Assembly: GCA_021772025.1 (NCBI GenBank)
Contig: JAETNT010000011.1
Span: 1-64,000, forward strand
Reading direction: 5' to 3'
Length of the DNA stretch: 64,000 bases
Origin: Enterocloster bolteae
Lineage (GTDB): Bacteria > Bacillota > Clostridia > Lachnospirales > Lachnospiraceae
Shown piece after piece: positions 53,722 to 63,283 of this stretch. The number at the start of each line of letters is the position of its first letter. The stretch's first letter is position 1. The position numbers were made by a program, and so were the translations under genes. The notes beneath the pieces are model-generated. The model worked only from the letters and a program-made list of their open reading frames with translations, ran no database searches and was not told the origin of the DNA.

Positions 53722-56502
53722 TTAATTTTCTGATGCAGAATATGGTTGGTTCCGTTTTTTCAAAACATTTCGTATAGCAGCAAATGCCACCAAAAGGGCG
53801 CTGCAAAAGGTGAGGATAATACCCTCTTTTAATCCCCGGGGACAATAAGTCATAGAAACCGTATGGCGGCCTTCTGTAAGCCGCACTCCTAAAAAGGTGT
53901 CCATCAGCTTTTCTCCCGGAACCGTCTGGCCATCTACCTGGATTTCCCATCCTTCGTCATAGGGAATGGAAGTAAATAAAATTCCTTCATATCCGGCGGT
54001 AACCTCTCCGGCCAATTCGTCATCGCTCCATCTTGTCAGCTTCCAGGGCATCCGATTTAAAATGTCACATACTTCCGCCAACCCGGTTTCCTCAAACCGG
54101 TAAATCCGCACGTCCAGGATCTGATCGCTGTCGCAGGTCATGGAAAGGCTCTGTCCGCTGTCTAAGTGCCCCAACTCCAAAAAGTATCCTCTATCCACGT
54201 TTTCAAAAGTTTTCGACTCCTCTCCGCAGCTGACCGTCACCTCTTTTATTTTTCGGTTCATAACAAAGACATAATATTCCCCGGATTCTTCCGGTGAAAA
54301 TTCAAACTGATTTCCATAAACCTCCCCATAAGCCTCCGCCAATACAGGGCTGGCCCCAAGAGCTGTACATAAATCATTCTGCACGTCCGCCGGATTTGCC
54401 ATATCAAGCTGCCAGTATTCTTCCAGGCTGCCGTCAATCATAAAGCCCAGAGGAAGAACATAAGTATTTTCATACAAAAAAGTCTGCCCTGACTCCGCCG
54501 CATAAGTCGTGTACTCATCGTAAAGGGGTTTTTCTGAATACAGCCGGTATTTCACCCCAAAGAGCGCATCTACCAGCGGCGTACTTCCTGTAATGCTGTA
54601 AGCATTGGTAGAGCTTTCACACCCTATTTTCTTAAAAAATGCAGATAAGTCTGCATTGGCAGTGGAAGAAAACAAAGATACGGATGGGAAATTCATCCAC
54701 GCCCCGTCATTTTTAGTTTTCCGATTCATTTTTTCCACCCGAAAAAAGTTCTCATTGGGTATCAGATCCTTTACCAATTCCCGGACTTCCTGGTTGTCTT
54801 TTATATAACTGGTCCGGCTTGTGGTGGTTACAGAGGTTATAGTAGTATTTACCGTGGCCTCAATAGATACCAGCCCCAGAGTTAACAGCACCAGAGTATT
54901 CCGGCTGGCCCGGCGGTTAATGTAAAGCCACATGAGCCCTGCATATCCGGCTAAAAAAATCAGCGCTGCATAAAATACGGAAAAATGAAAGTGTTCCTCT
55001 GTTACCAGCTTTTCCGCCAGGATAACAAAACCTGCGGATACCCAAAACGCCTGGGATACCTGGCGCAGCGAGATTTCTTCCCGATACATATAAGCCCGAT
55101 AACAGATTACCAGCATCAAAAAGATGTAGATAAAGGACTGGCGGCAGGGAAGGCTGTTGGGGAAATGAAATCCGTGCCAGACAAAGTTTAATACATTAAC
55201 GGAAAAGCTGGCAAAAAATATGAGGAGCATTCCCAGATATACAGCCTTTTCCTTAAGGGAAACTTTTTTGCAGGCCAGATAAAGGAGAAACAGCAGAAGT
55301 ACTGCTACGCCGCAGTAAATATTAGGCCAATGATCCAGCCCAATCTCTGTCTCCACATTGCCAAGGTGGCGGGCAATCATATCAAATATAGAAAAATAGG
55401 AGCTGACGGTCTTAGGAAAGTTAAAATCCGCAGAAGCTGTGGCCCGAAGAGCAAAAATCTCCGGAAGAAGCACTGCCGCCGCAAGTCCTCCTGCCAGGAG
55501 AGAATAAGCGGCAAACTGCCATACTGCCTTTCCCAGTCTTCTAAAACCTTTCCAGCCCTCTAAAATTAAAAGAGCTCCAAAATAGATGACCATAAAGATA
55601 CAGATCATAATAGAGATATAATAGTTAGAAAGAATGGCCATTCCCAGGGAAATACAATACAGGATCCCTTTTTGTTCCTTTACCAGCCGCTCCAGTCCCA
55701 GCGCAATCACAGGGAACAGTACAATGCAGTCCAGCCACATAATGTTCCAGCTATAGGCGGCCATATATCCGGACAAGGCATAAAAAACGCCGAAAAATGC
55801 TACTCCAAAATCCCTGCCCCCACAGTGCTTTTGCAAATACCAAGCCATAGACAGGCCAGCCAGCCCGGTTTTAATCACAATGGAGTAGGTCATAAATTCA
55901 ATGATCAATTCCTTGGGACACAAAATCAGCAGCCAATTTAAAGGGCTTGCCAAATAGTAGGCATAGAGGGCCGCAAAATTCACCCCCAAGCCCACATTCC
56001 AGCTATAAAAAAGGCTGCCGCCGTGAGTCAGCTTATACTGAAACTCCGAAAAAAACGGGGCATACTGATGATACATATCCGTCCTTAAAAAGCTTTCCTC
56101 CCCAAAAGGAAAGATCCCTCTTTGAAGGAAAATAATCAGCATAGCCAGAACCGGCACCACAAAAGCAGCGGTTAACCCGTCTGCCGGGCGGACAAACTTC
56201 CAGTGGTCCTCAGAATTTTCCTCTTCCGGTTCATATTCTTCCGGATTATATTCTTCTGGTTCATACTCCTGTATTTCTTCCTGATACTGATCTTCATCTT
56301 CTTTTGGGCTTTTGGCAGAAACTTCTCCGGTTTGCCCGGAAAAGTCCTCCGTTTCTTCTTTTAAAAGGCGGCTGTACTCTCTCTGAGCATTTAAAAGCTC
56401 CCTGGCTCCGGGCACCTTTGGCCTATCCTTTAATTCTTCTTCCTGCATGTCCAGCAATTCCTCCAATTCTCTGGATATTTGCTCTACTTCTTCATGCCCC
56501 AT
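53722..56502 (-). CDS. YfhO-family multi-spanning membrane protein
   Basis: A 926-aa protein. The first 120 residues are cytoplasmic and very acidic ([14 protein letters not shown] repeats); then about 12-13 membrane segments in a glycosyltransferase-C-like arrangement, with the family region [13 protein letters not shown] near the first loop, and an extracytoplasmic C-terminal domain ending with one helix. YfhO is linked to glycosylation of lipoteichoic acid in Bacillus. The ATG at 56502 overlaps the gtrA stop by 11 nt, joining it to a flippase-like partner. Confidence 0.88.
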   Translation of the reverse strand: MGHEEVEQISRELEELLDMQEEELKDRPKVPGARELLNAQREYSRLLKEETEDFSGQTGEVSAKSPKEDEDQYQEEIQEYEPEEYNPEEYEPEEENSEDHWKFVRPADGLTAAFVVPVLAMLIIFLQRGIFPFGEESFLRTDMYHQYAPFFSEFQYKLTHGGSLFYSWNVGLGVNFAALYAYYLASPLNWLLILCPKELIIEFMTYSIVIKTGLAGLSMAWYLQKHCGGRDFGVAFFGVFYALSGYMAAYSWNIMWLDCIVLFPVIALGLERLVKEQKGILYCISLGMAILSNYYISIMICIFMVIYFGALLILEGWKGFRRLGKAVWQFAAYSLLAGGLAAAVLLPEIFALRATASADFNFPKTVSSYFSIFDMIARHLGNVETEIGLDHWPNIYCGVAVLLLFLLYLACKKVSLKEKAVYLGMLLIFFASFSVNVLNFVWHGFHFPNSLPCRQSFIYIFLMLVICYRAYMYREEISLRQVSQAFWVSAGFVILAEKLVTEEHFHFSVFYAALIFLAGYAGLMWLYINRRASRNTLVLLTLGLVSIEATVNTTITSVTTTSRTSYIKDNQEVRELVKDLIPNENFFRVEKMNRKTKNDGAWMNFPSVSLFSSTANADLSAFFKKIGCESSTNAYSITGSTPLVDALFGVKYRLYSEKPLYDEYTTYAAESGQTFLYENTYVLPLGFMIDGSLEEYWQLDMANPADVQNDLCTALGASPVLAEAYGEVYGNQFEFSPEESGEYYVFVMNRKIKEVTVSCGEESKTFENVDRGYFLELGHLDSGQSLSMTCDSDQILDVRIYRFEETGLAEVCDILNRMPWKLTRWSDDELAGEVTAGYEGILFTSIPYDEGWEIQVDGQTVPGEKLMDTFLGVRLTEGRHTVSMTYCPRGLKEGIILTFCSALLVAFAAIRNVLKKRNQPYSASEN

Positions 56503-56929
56503 TATCAATTCCCTTCTCCCTGGAATCCTTAAAGATCCAAAGTTTGCTGAATACATAATTCATAATCAGGTTGACTGCCGATGTAATCAGCTTAGCCAAA
56601 TATTTATTCCATTTCATCCAATCAACCATTCCGACCATCATCAGCCAGGTCAAAATCCCCGACACTCCCCGACAGGCTACAAATGCCGAAAATTCCTTCC
56701 ATAGATAGGAAGGCCAGAAATTGAAATTGCGAAATACAATCACCTTATTAACCACATAGGCAAATGCAACGGCGGCTATCCAGGACGCTGCCTGAGCGAT
56801 TTTATAATCAATCCCCGACTCACACATAACTGCATAAACTACCCAGTCTACCAAGGTAGTCAATACTCCGCATATAATATATGAAATAGTTTCATAGTTG
56901 ACGCATTTCTTCCATATTTTTTCTAACAC
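56492..56929 (-). CDS. GtrA-family membrane protein
   Basis: A 145-aa protein with four membrane helices and the family motif N-Y-V-F-S-K-L-W-I-F near the end, N-K-V-I-V-F-R-N in the middle. GtrA proteins are proposed to move polyprenyl-linked sugars across the membrane for glycosylation. The overlap with the YfhO gene supports a joint role in decorating a surface polymer (inference). Confidence 0.9.
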   Translation of the reverse strand: MLEKIWKKCVNYETISYIICGVLTTLVDWVVYAVMCESGIDYKIAQAASWIAAVAFAYVVNKVIVFRNFNFWPSYLWKEFSAFVACRGVSGILTWLMMVGMVDWMKWNKYLAKLITSAVNLIMNYVFSKLWIFKDSREKGIDNGA

Positions 56930-56977
56930 GGCCGTTCTCCTTTAGTTTCTCATATCTATTATCTATCTATTCTACCG

Positions 56978-58033
56978 TTACTTTCCCTGGTTTGCAAGTA
57001 AATCCTTTGCCCCCTTTGAATAATGAATCTCTCCGTCTTCTGTAACAAAAAATCCGTAAACCCCGTCCAGGGAGTCTACCACTTCCATTCCTTTTTCCAA
57101 TCCCAGTGAAAAGCATACCGTGCTTAAGCCGTCCCCATCTGCAGAAAATTTTGAAACAATTGTTACTTCTGTAAGGCCGTTCTGATAGGGGTATCCGTCT
57201 TCCGGATTTAAAATATGGTGATAGTTTATTCCGTCTTTTTGAAAATTTCGTTCATACACGCCGGAAGAAACTACAGAGCTGTCTGAGATTTTCAATACCG
57301 CTACCTGTTCATATCTGGCTCCGAAAGGCTTTCTCAGGCCGATATTAAAAGGTTTTCCCGAAGGCTGTTCCCCTATGCAGAGCACATTGCCTCCCAAATT
57401 GAGAACCGCGCTTTTTACTCCCCTGGCCTGCAGGTATCCTTTCATCTTGTCTCCGATATATCCTTTGGCAATGGCTCCCAAATCCAGCTGCACCTCATCG
57501 TCCAACAGTTCAATCTCTTCCCCTGAAACCCGGATTTTCTGATAATCTACCTTAGAAGCAGCTTCCCGGATATCAGATTCCTTTGGAATCTTTCTTTCCC
57601 CACCTGTAAAATTCCACAGCTCAGACAGAGGTGCGATAGTAATGTCAAAGGAACCTTGGGACAAGCGGCTGTAAAAAAGCCCCTTTTCGATAAGCTCTGC
57701 CGTCTCCGGCGCTACTGTTATCCGTCTCTGCCCCGGCTTCCGATGATTAATCCGATAAATATCGCTGCCCTCTATGGTTTTGCTGAAAACTTTCTCATAA
57801 TCCCGGCACAGTTCCATACAGCCGTCTAAGAGGGAAGCATCCTCCGTATCATATAAAGTAACGGTAATAAACGTATTCAGAGCAAACTCGGATCGGGTAA
57901 TCGGCTGGATCTCTTTCTTTTTTCCGCCCAGGAAGCTGTATAAAAACAGCAGCGCCGCCGCCAGAACTATCCCGGCCATAAACAGCGCCTGCCGCCTGCT
58001 TTCTAATCTGTGTTCTTTCTTATTTTTCTCCAA
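56978..58033 (-). CDS. apbE: FAD:protein FMN transferase (ApbE)
   Basis: A 351-aa ApbE. After one N-terminal membrane helix (about 17-36), the flavin-transferase core has D-L-G-A-I-A-K-G-Y-I-G-D near residue 190 and N-L-G-G-N-V near 215, with later D-A/G-D-G-L-S-T near 310. It covalently attaches FMN to threonines of exported proteins such as RnfG/NqrC. The likely start is TTG at 58033 behind GGAGG; a longer frame to 58054 exists. No flavoprotein target gene is next to it. Confidence 0.9.
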   Translation of the reverse strand: MEKNKKEHRLESRRQALFMAGIVLAAALLFLYSFLGGKKKEIQPITRSEFALNTFITVTLYDTEDASLLDGCMELCRDYEKVFSKTIEGSDIYRINHRKPGQRRITVAPETAELIEKGLFYSRLSQGSFDITIAPLSELWNFTGGERKIPKESDIREAASKVDYQKIRVSGEEIELLDDEVQLDLGAIAKGYIGDKMKGYLQARGVKSAVLNLGGNVLCIGEQPSGKPFNIGLRKPFGARYEQVAVLKISDSSVVSSGVYERNFQKDGINYHHILNPEDGYPYQNGLTEVTIVSKFSADGDGLSTVCFSLGLEKGMEVVDSLDGVYGFFVTEDGEIHYSKGAKDLLANQGK

Positions 58034-58088
58034 TCCGTCCTCCAATCTGAACAAATGCGCCTATGGCGCGCTTTATCGGAATCTCCGT

Positions 58089-58123
58089 AAAAAGGCGTCC
58101 CGGAATACATACCGGAGGCGCCT
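58089..58123 (-). terminator. Terminator of the aminotransferase gene
   Basis: On the minus strand AGGCGCCTCCGG pairs with CCGGGACGCCT (one mismatch, one bulge), followed by TTTTTACGG. Confidence 0.65.
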
Positions 58124-58135
58124 GGGATACGTTCT

Positions 58136-59431
58136 TTAATTCTCCTTCCTGTCGGCCAGAAATTTTTCTACACTGACCAGCTTTACACACAGGGAAAACA
58201 GGTTCATGGCAATTTCCAGATCCTTTAACGGCGGATAAGTAGGAGCAATCCGGATGTTGCTGTCCTTCGGGTCTTTGCCGTAAGGGAATGCCGCGCCTGC
58301 TCCTGTCATGGTAACGCCTGCCTTTTTGCATTTGGCCACAATACTCTTAGCACAGCCTTCCATAGACTCAAACGAGATAAAATATCCTCCCTTAGGACAG
58401 GTCCATTCTCCGATTCCAAGACCGCCTAATTCCCTTTTTAAAATTTCTTCCACCAGTTCAAACTTAGGCCGCAGAATATCCGCATGCTTTCTCATATGCT
58501 CTACCATGCCGTGAATATCACCGAAGAAACGCACATGGCGGAGCTGATTTACCTTGTCATGTCCAATCGTCTGATTCTTTAACTGGCTGCGAATGTCCGC
58601 CAAGTTGTTTAAAGAAGTAGCCAAGGCGGCAATCCCCGATCCCGGAAAACTAATTTTAGAGGTAGAAGAAAACTTATAAACCAAATCCGGATTTCCCGCT
58701 CTCTTGCACTCCGCTAAAATCTCAATCAGATGATCCTGATCGTGATCATACAAATGATGAACGCCATATGCATTATCCCAGTAAATACGAAAGTCCTTTG
58801 CTGCGGGCTTCAGCCGGGCGAATCGGCGAACTGTCTCGTCGGAATAGGAAATTCCCTGGGGATTAGAATATTTAGGCACGCACCAGATACCTTTTATTGC
58901 ATCATCACCTGCAACCAGCTCTTCTACCATATCCATATCCGGGCCAGTGGGGGTCATGGGAACGTTTATCATCTCAATGCCAAAGTATTCGGTCATGGCA
59001 AAGTGGCGGTCATAGCCGGGAACGGGACACAGAAATTTTACCTTATCAAGTTTTGCCCAGGGAGTGCTCCCCATAACCCCATGAGTCATGGCGCGTGCAA
59101 GGGTATCATACATCACATTCAAGCTGGAATTTCCATAAATAATAATTTTATCCGGGCTTACCTCAATCATATCCGCCAAAAGCTCCTTAGCCTCGGAAAT
59201 ACCGTCCAGAACGCCGTAGTTGCGGCAATCGGTTCCATCATCGCAAATCAAATCTGAATCGCTGTTTAATACGTCCATCATTTCCATGGACAGATCCAGC
59301 TGCTCCACACAGGGTTTTCCTCTGGACATATCCAGCTTCAGGTCTTTTCCATAGTACTCCCGGTACTGGGCCTTCAGAGATTTTCTCAGCTCTAATAACT
59401 CTTCCTTTGTCAACTCAGCATATGGCTTCAT
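58136..59431 (-). CDS. Aspartate aminotransferase, class I subgroup Ic
   Basis: A 431-aa PLP enzyme. The N-terminal M-S-R-G-K-P motif, the P-K-Y-S-N-P-Q-G substrate region, D-N-A-Y near 225 and the PLP lysine in S-T-S-K-I-S-F-P-G-S-G are those of the distinctive aspartate aminotransferase group found in clostridia and actinobacteria. It would transfer amino groups between aspartate and 2-oxoglutarate, feeding argG indirectly. ATG 59431 follows AAGGAGGAG; own promoter and terminator. Confidence 0.9.
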   Translation of the reverse strand: MKPYAELTKEELLELRKSLKAQYREYYGKDLKLDMSRGKPCVEQLDLSMEMMDVLNSDSDLICDDGTDCRNYGVLDGISEAKELLADMIEVSPDKIIIYGNSSLNVMYDTLARAMTHGVMGSTPWAKLDKVKFLCPVPGYDRHFAMTEYFGIEMINVPMTPTGPDMDMVEELVAGDDAIKGIWCVPKYSNPQGISYSDETVRRFARLKPAAKDFRIYWDNAYGVHHLYDHDQDHLIEILAECKRAGNPDLVYKFSSTSKISFPGSGIAALATSLNNLADIRSQLKNQTIGHDKVNQLRHVRFFGDIHGMVEHMRKHADILRPKFELVEEILKRELGGLGIGEWTCPKGGYFISFESMEGCAKSIVAKCKKAGVTMTGAGAAFPYGKDPKDSNIRIAPTYPPLKDLEIAMNLFSLCVKLVSVEKFLADRKEN

Positions 59432-59767
59432 CAAAAACTCCTCCTTGTATTTGCTGCAGCTGTTCAGACAGTTGTCTAAACGGCTGCAATTGCTTGATAT
59501 AGGGATGCTTCTTATTCGATAAAGATAAATTTGGTGATTATGATAGCATAATCATTTTTCCTTTGCAAGAGGTTTCCCGGTTGTTCTCCTGATAAAAAGT
59601 AACAATTCCGTTGACATTCTTCCTAAAATCATGTATATTCTACTTTATCAGTTAAACGCACCAAAGCGTTAAAGCATAAAACTCACAAAACAAACGTAAT
59701 TGTTCAGCCGGAAGAAAGAACTCCCGTCTGGGCAGCTACAAACAAGAAAAATGAAGGAGCTGCTATC
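59432..59767. promoter_or_regulatory. Divergent promoter region with a leader hairpin
   Basis: Minus strand promoter of the aminotransferase: TTGCAA (59563-59568), 17-nt spacer, TATCAT (59540-59545). In its leader, 24 nt before the ATG, 15-nt arms (59455-59469/59474-59488) form a stem with two G-T pairs and a 4-nt loop. Plus strand promoter of the acyl-CoA ligase: TTGACA (59611-59616), 17-nt spacer, TATATT (59634-59639), followed by a small palindrome near 59652-59672. Confidence 0.75.
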
Positions 59768-61402
59768 ATGCCTATTACCGAACTTCTGGAAAAAAACTGC
59801 CGCCTCTACGGCGATGACATCAGCCTTGTGGAAATTAATCCGGAACTGCCGGAAACCCGCCGGGTCACCTGGAGAGAGTATAATTTAATCGAGCCCGCCC
59901 AGGCCCCCTATTACCGTCGGGAAATCACCTGGAACGTATTTAACGAAAAAGCCAACCGCTTTGCCAATCTTTTGTTAAGTATGGGAATCCACAAAGGAGA
60001 TAAAGTTGCCATCCTGCTGATGAACTGTTTGGAATGGCTCCCTATTTATTTCGGCATTCTAAAAACCGGCGCTTTGGCGGTGCCTTTAAACTTCCGCTAT
60101 TCTTCTGATGAAATCTCTTACTGCCTTAACCTGGCTGAAGCTGATGTTTTAGTATTCGGGCCGGAGTTTATCGGACGTGTGGAAGAAATCGCAGACGAAA
60201 TCAGCCATCACCGCCTGCTGTTCTTTGTGGGCGAAGGCTGCCCTTCCTTTGCAGAGGATTATATGGCCCATGCGGCAAACTGCTCCAGCTCTTCTCCCAA
60301 AATTGATATTAATGATGAAGATGAAGCCGCCATTTATTTTTCTTCCGGCACCACCGGCTTCCCCAAGGCCATCCTCCACACCCATAAAGCCCTGATGCAC
60401 GCCGCTCTGGCTGAGCAGAAACACCATGGTCAAAACCGGGATGATGTATTTTTATGTATCCCTCCCCTGTATCACACCGGAGCAAAAATGCACTGGTTCG
60501 GCAGCCTTCTTTCCGGAAGTAAAGCGGTTCTGTTAAAGGGAACCAGCCCTTCCGCTATTCTGGACGCCGTTTCCAAAGAGCGCTGTACCATTGTCTGGCT
60601 GTTAGTACCCTGGGCACAAGATATTCTGGATGCCTTAGACCGCGGAGAATTGGAAATTCAACATTATCACCTTTCTCAATGGCGTCTCATGCACATTGGC
60701 GCCCAGCCGGTTCCCCCCAGCATGATTAGACGCTGGAGAGAGTACTTTCCCGATCACCAGTACGATACCAACTATGGACTCAGCGAGTCTATCGGCCCCG
60801 GCTGCGTTCACTTGGGCGTAGAAAATATTGAAAAGGCCGGTTCCATTGGGAAAGCCGGTTACGGCTGGGAAGTTAAAATTGTAGACGGAAACGGATGCCA
60901 GGTTCCAAAAGGCCAGGTAGGTGAATTGATTGTAAAGGGTCCCGGCGTTATGGTCTGCTATTACCGCGATCCGAAAGCCACGGAGGATGTGTTAAAGGAT
61001 GGATGGCTCTATACCGGCGACATGGCTATGGAAGATGCTGACGGATTCATTATGTTGGTAGACCGGAAAAAGGATGTCATTATCAGCGGAGGTGAAAATC
61101 TGTATCCCGTTCAAATTGAAGATTTCCTGCGTACCTATCAGCCGGTTTACGATGTGGCGGTTATCGGCCTTCCCGACAAACGTCTAGGAGAGATTGCCGC
61201 TGCCATAATCTCCGTCAAAGAGGGCTTCTCCTGTACTGAGGAAGACGTAAACCAGTTTTGCAGAAAGCTTCCCAGATACAAAAGGCCCCACCGAATTATT
61301 TTTGCCGATGTTCCCAGAAACCCAACCGGAAAAATTGAAAAGCCTAAGCTTCGGGAGATGTATGGCAGCGGCCGTCTGGTGGAAGCTCAAAACCGCTCAT
61401 AA
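59768..61402 (+). CDS. AMP-forming acyl-CoA ligase
   Basis: A 544-aa adenylate-forming enzyme that activates a carboxylate with ATP and CoA. P-loop Y-F-S-S-G-T-T-G-F-P-K-A (about 192-203), Y-G-L-S-E-S (about 340), hinge G-W-L-Y-T-G-D and D-R-K-K-D, and the catalytic Lys in N-P-T-G-K-I-E-K are all present. It fits the medium-chain/aromatic or carnitine-CoA-ligase type, but the substrate cannot be told. GAAGGAG lies before the ATG. The next gene, 106 nt on, is a sodium:solute symporter that may import the substrate. Confidence 0.9.
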   Translation: MPITELLEKNCRLYGDDISLVEINPELPETRRVTWREYNLIEPAQAPYYRREITWNVFNEKANRFANLLLSMGIHKGDKVAILLMNCLEWLPIYFGILKTGALAVPLNFRYSSDEISYCLNLAEADVLVFGPEFIGRVEEIADEISHHRLLFFVGEGCPSFAEDYMAHAANCSSSSPKIDINDEDEAAIYFSSGTTGFPKAILHTHKALMHAALAEQKHHGQNRDDVFLCIPPLYHTGAKMHWFGSLLSGSKAVLLKGTSPSAILDAVSKERCTIVWLLVPWAQDILDALDRGELEIQHYHLSQWRLMHIGAQPVPPSMIRRWREYFPDHQYDTNYGLSESIGPGCVHLGVENIEKAGSIGKAGYGWEVKIVDGNGCQVPKGQVGELIVKGPGVMVCYYRDPKATEDVLKDGWLYTGDMAMEDADGFIMLVDRKKDVIISGGENLYPVQIEDFLRTYQPVYDVAVIGLPDKRLGEIAAAIISVKEGFSCTEEDVNQFCRKLPRYKRPHRIIFADVPRNPTGKIEKPKLREMYGSGRLVEAQNRS

Positions 61403-61420
61403 AGCTTCCTATTAAATTTC

Positions 61421-61465
61421 ACATCGGATGGACATCCGATGTTTCCTGCCCGGCCCAGCCGGGCA
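61421..61465 (+). repeat. Two tandem short hairpins between ligase and symporter genes
   Basis: ACATCGGATG (61421-61430)/CATCCGATGT (61433-61442), then TGCCCGGC (61447-61454)/GCCGGGCA (61458-61465). Neither is followed by a long T-run, so they look like mRNA processing or stability elements rather than a terminator. Confidence 0.5.
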
Positions 61466-61508
61466 ACTGCCTTCTCTGATTTTATACAGCATAAGGAGGA
61501 TATTCCAA

Positions 61509-63050
61509 ATGGCAATCAAAATTATTATGGTACTTATCTTTTTTTCCATTATGGCCGGTATCGGCCTGTACTGCCGGCGCCATACCTCTGACGTCAACAG
61601 TTTTGTATTAGGAGGGCGTTCCGTAGGTCCCTGGCTCACGGCTTTCGCTTATGGAACTTCCTATTTCTCTGCGGTTATCTTTGTGGGTTACGCCGGACAG
61701 TTTGGCTGGAAATACGGGATTGCTTCCACCTGGATCGGTCTGGGAAACGCCCTTATCGGTTCTCTCCTGGCCTGGGTTATTTTAGGCCGGAGGACCCGCA
61801 TTATTACCCAGCATTTAAGCAGCGCCACCATGCCGGAATTTTTCGGGAAGCGATTTGACAGCCCTTCCTTAAAACTGGGAGCGTCTTTAATTGTATTTAT
61901 ATTTTTGATTCCCTATACCGCTTCCTTGTACAACGGATTGTCCCGCCTTTTCGGAATGGCCTTCCATGTGGATTATACCGTGTGCATTATTGCCATGGCG
62001 GTGCTGACCGGCATCTACGTAGTAGCCGGAGGCTACATGGCAACTGCCATCAATGACTTTATTCAAGGTATGATTATGCTGGCCGGTATCGTGATTATCA
62101 TCGCTGCCATCTTAAACGGCCACGGCGGCTTTATGGAAGCCCTAAATAAGCTGGCGGCTGTTGAAGATCCGGCAGTCTCTGCCCAGCCCGGAGTTTTTGC
62201 CTCTTTCTTTGGCCCGGATCCCCTAAATCTACTTGGCGTTATCATTTTAACTTCTTTGGGAACCTGGGGACTGCCTCAGATGGTCCAAAAGTTTTACGCC
62301 ATTAAAAGCGAAAAGGCCATCCAAAAAGGCACTATTATCTCCACCTTTTTTGCTATTGTGGTTTCCGGCGGCTGTTACTTTTTAGGCGGATTCGGGCGGC
62401 TTTATACCGGACAGTTTGATTTGGTTGCCGAAGGCTATGATGCTGTCATTCCCACCATGCTGTCCGGTCTTCCGGAGCTTTTAATCGGCTTGGTAGTAAT
62501 TTTGGTGCTGTCCGCCTCTATGTCCACCCTGTCCTCTCTGGTTATGGCTTCCAGTTCTACTCTGACTCTGGACTTTTTAAAGGGAACCGTAATGCCGAAT
62601 ATGGACGAAAAGAAGCAGGTAGGCGTTATCCGTTTTCTTATTGTCGTGTTTATCGCCATCTCCGCTGTCCTTGCGGTAATTCAGTATAAAAATAACATTA
62701 CTTTTATTGCCCAGCTTATGGGTATTTCCTGGGGTGCCCTGGCCGGATCCTTTTTGGCTCCCTTCCTCTACGGGCTATATTGGAAAAAGGCCACCAAAGC
62801 TGCCGTGTGGTGCTGCTTTCTCTTTGGATCCGGTCTGATGACTGCCAATATGCTGGCAAGGAGCGCCTTTCCTGTAGTCTTGCAGTCTCCCATCAACGCC
62901 GGGGCTTTCGCCATGCTGGCAGGGCTTATCATTGTCCCTGTTGTCAGTCTCTTTACCAAAACGCCGGATCAAAAGCTGGTGGACGATGCATTCGCCTGCT
63001 ACAGCAAGTTAATGGAGGTTCCTCAATCTGTCGCTCTTGGAAGTAAATAA
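61509..63050 (+). CDS. Sodium:solute symporter (SSS family)
   Basis: A 513-aa transporter with about 13 membrane helices. Early motif F-V-L-G-G-R-S-V-G-P-W-L-T-A-F-A-Y-G-T-S-Y-F-S (residues near 30) and the central G-G-Y-M-A-T-A-I-N-D-F-I-Q-G are typical of SSS carriers of proline, pantothenate and monocarboxylates. ATG follows AAGGAGG. Located after the acyl-CoA ligase in the same direction, so a carboxylate or carnitine-like substrate is plausible. Confidence 0.9.
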   Translation: MAIKIIMVLIFFSIMAGIGLYCRRHTSDVNSFVLGGRSVGPWLTAFAYGTSYFSAVIFVGYAGQFGWKYGIASTWIGLGNALIGSLLAWVILGRRTRIITQHLSSATMPEFFGKRFDSPSLKLGASLIVFIFLIPYTASLYNGLSRLFGMAFHVDYTVCIIAMAVLTGIYVVAGGYMATAINDFIQGMIMLAGIVIIIAAILNGHGGFMEALNKLAAVEDPAVSAQPGVFASFFGPDPLNLLGVIILTSLGTWGLPQMVQKFYAIKSEKAIQKGTIISTFFAIVVSGGCYFLGGFGRLYTGQFDLVAEGYDAVIPTMLSGLPELLIGLVVILVLSASMSTLSSLVMASSSTLTLDFLKGTVMPNMDEKKQVGVIRFLIVVFIAISAVLAVIQYKNNITFIAQLMGISWGALAGSFLAPFLYGLYWKKATKAAVWCCFLFGSGLMTANMLARSAFPVVLQSPINAGAFAMLAGLIIVPVVSLFTKTPDQKLVDDAFACYSKLMEVPQSVALGSK

Positions 63051-63065
63051 AGTTTCCTAAAATAA

Positions 63066-63127
63066 GGGGATGTGAAAAGATGAAATTCAAAGACCCATGA
63101 TTTCATTTCGTCACATTCCCTTGTTTT
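63066..63127 (+). terminator. Terminator of the symporter gene
   Basis: 21-nt arms (63066-63086 and 63100-63120) pair with a few mismatches, followed by TTGTTTT. Confidence 0.7.
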
Positions 63128-63200
63128 CACACAGCCGTTTAACCGGGCCAGAAGATGCCCCGTCTGTTTACTATAACCTATCCTCCTTTTCAGACTCTTC

Positions 63201-63230
63201 TTGACAGAACCTGCCCCCAGGAGATACAAT
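63201..63230 (+). promoter_or_regulatory. Promoter of the second MATE gene
   Basis: TTGACA (63201-63206), 18-nt spacer, TACAAT (63225-63230), 53 nt before the start codon. Confidence 0.6.
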
Positions 63231-63283
63231 AGTTAGCACGCTGCAATTATGTATGCTTATTATAAATAAAGGAGGAACCATGT

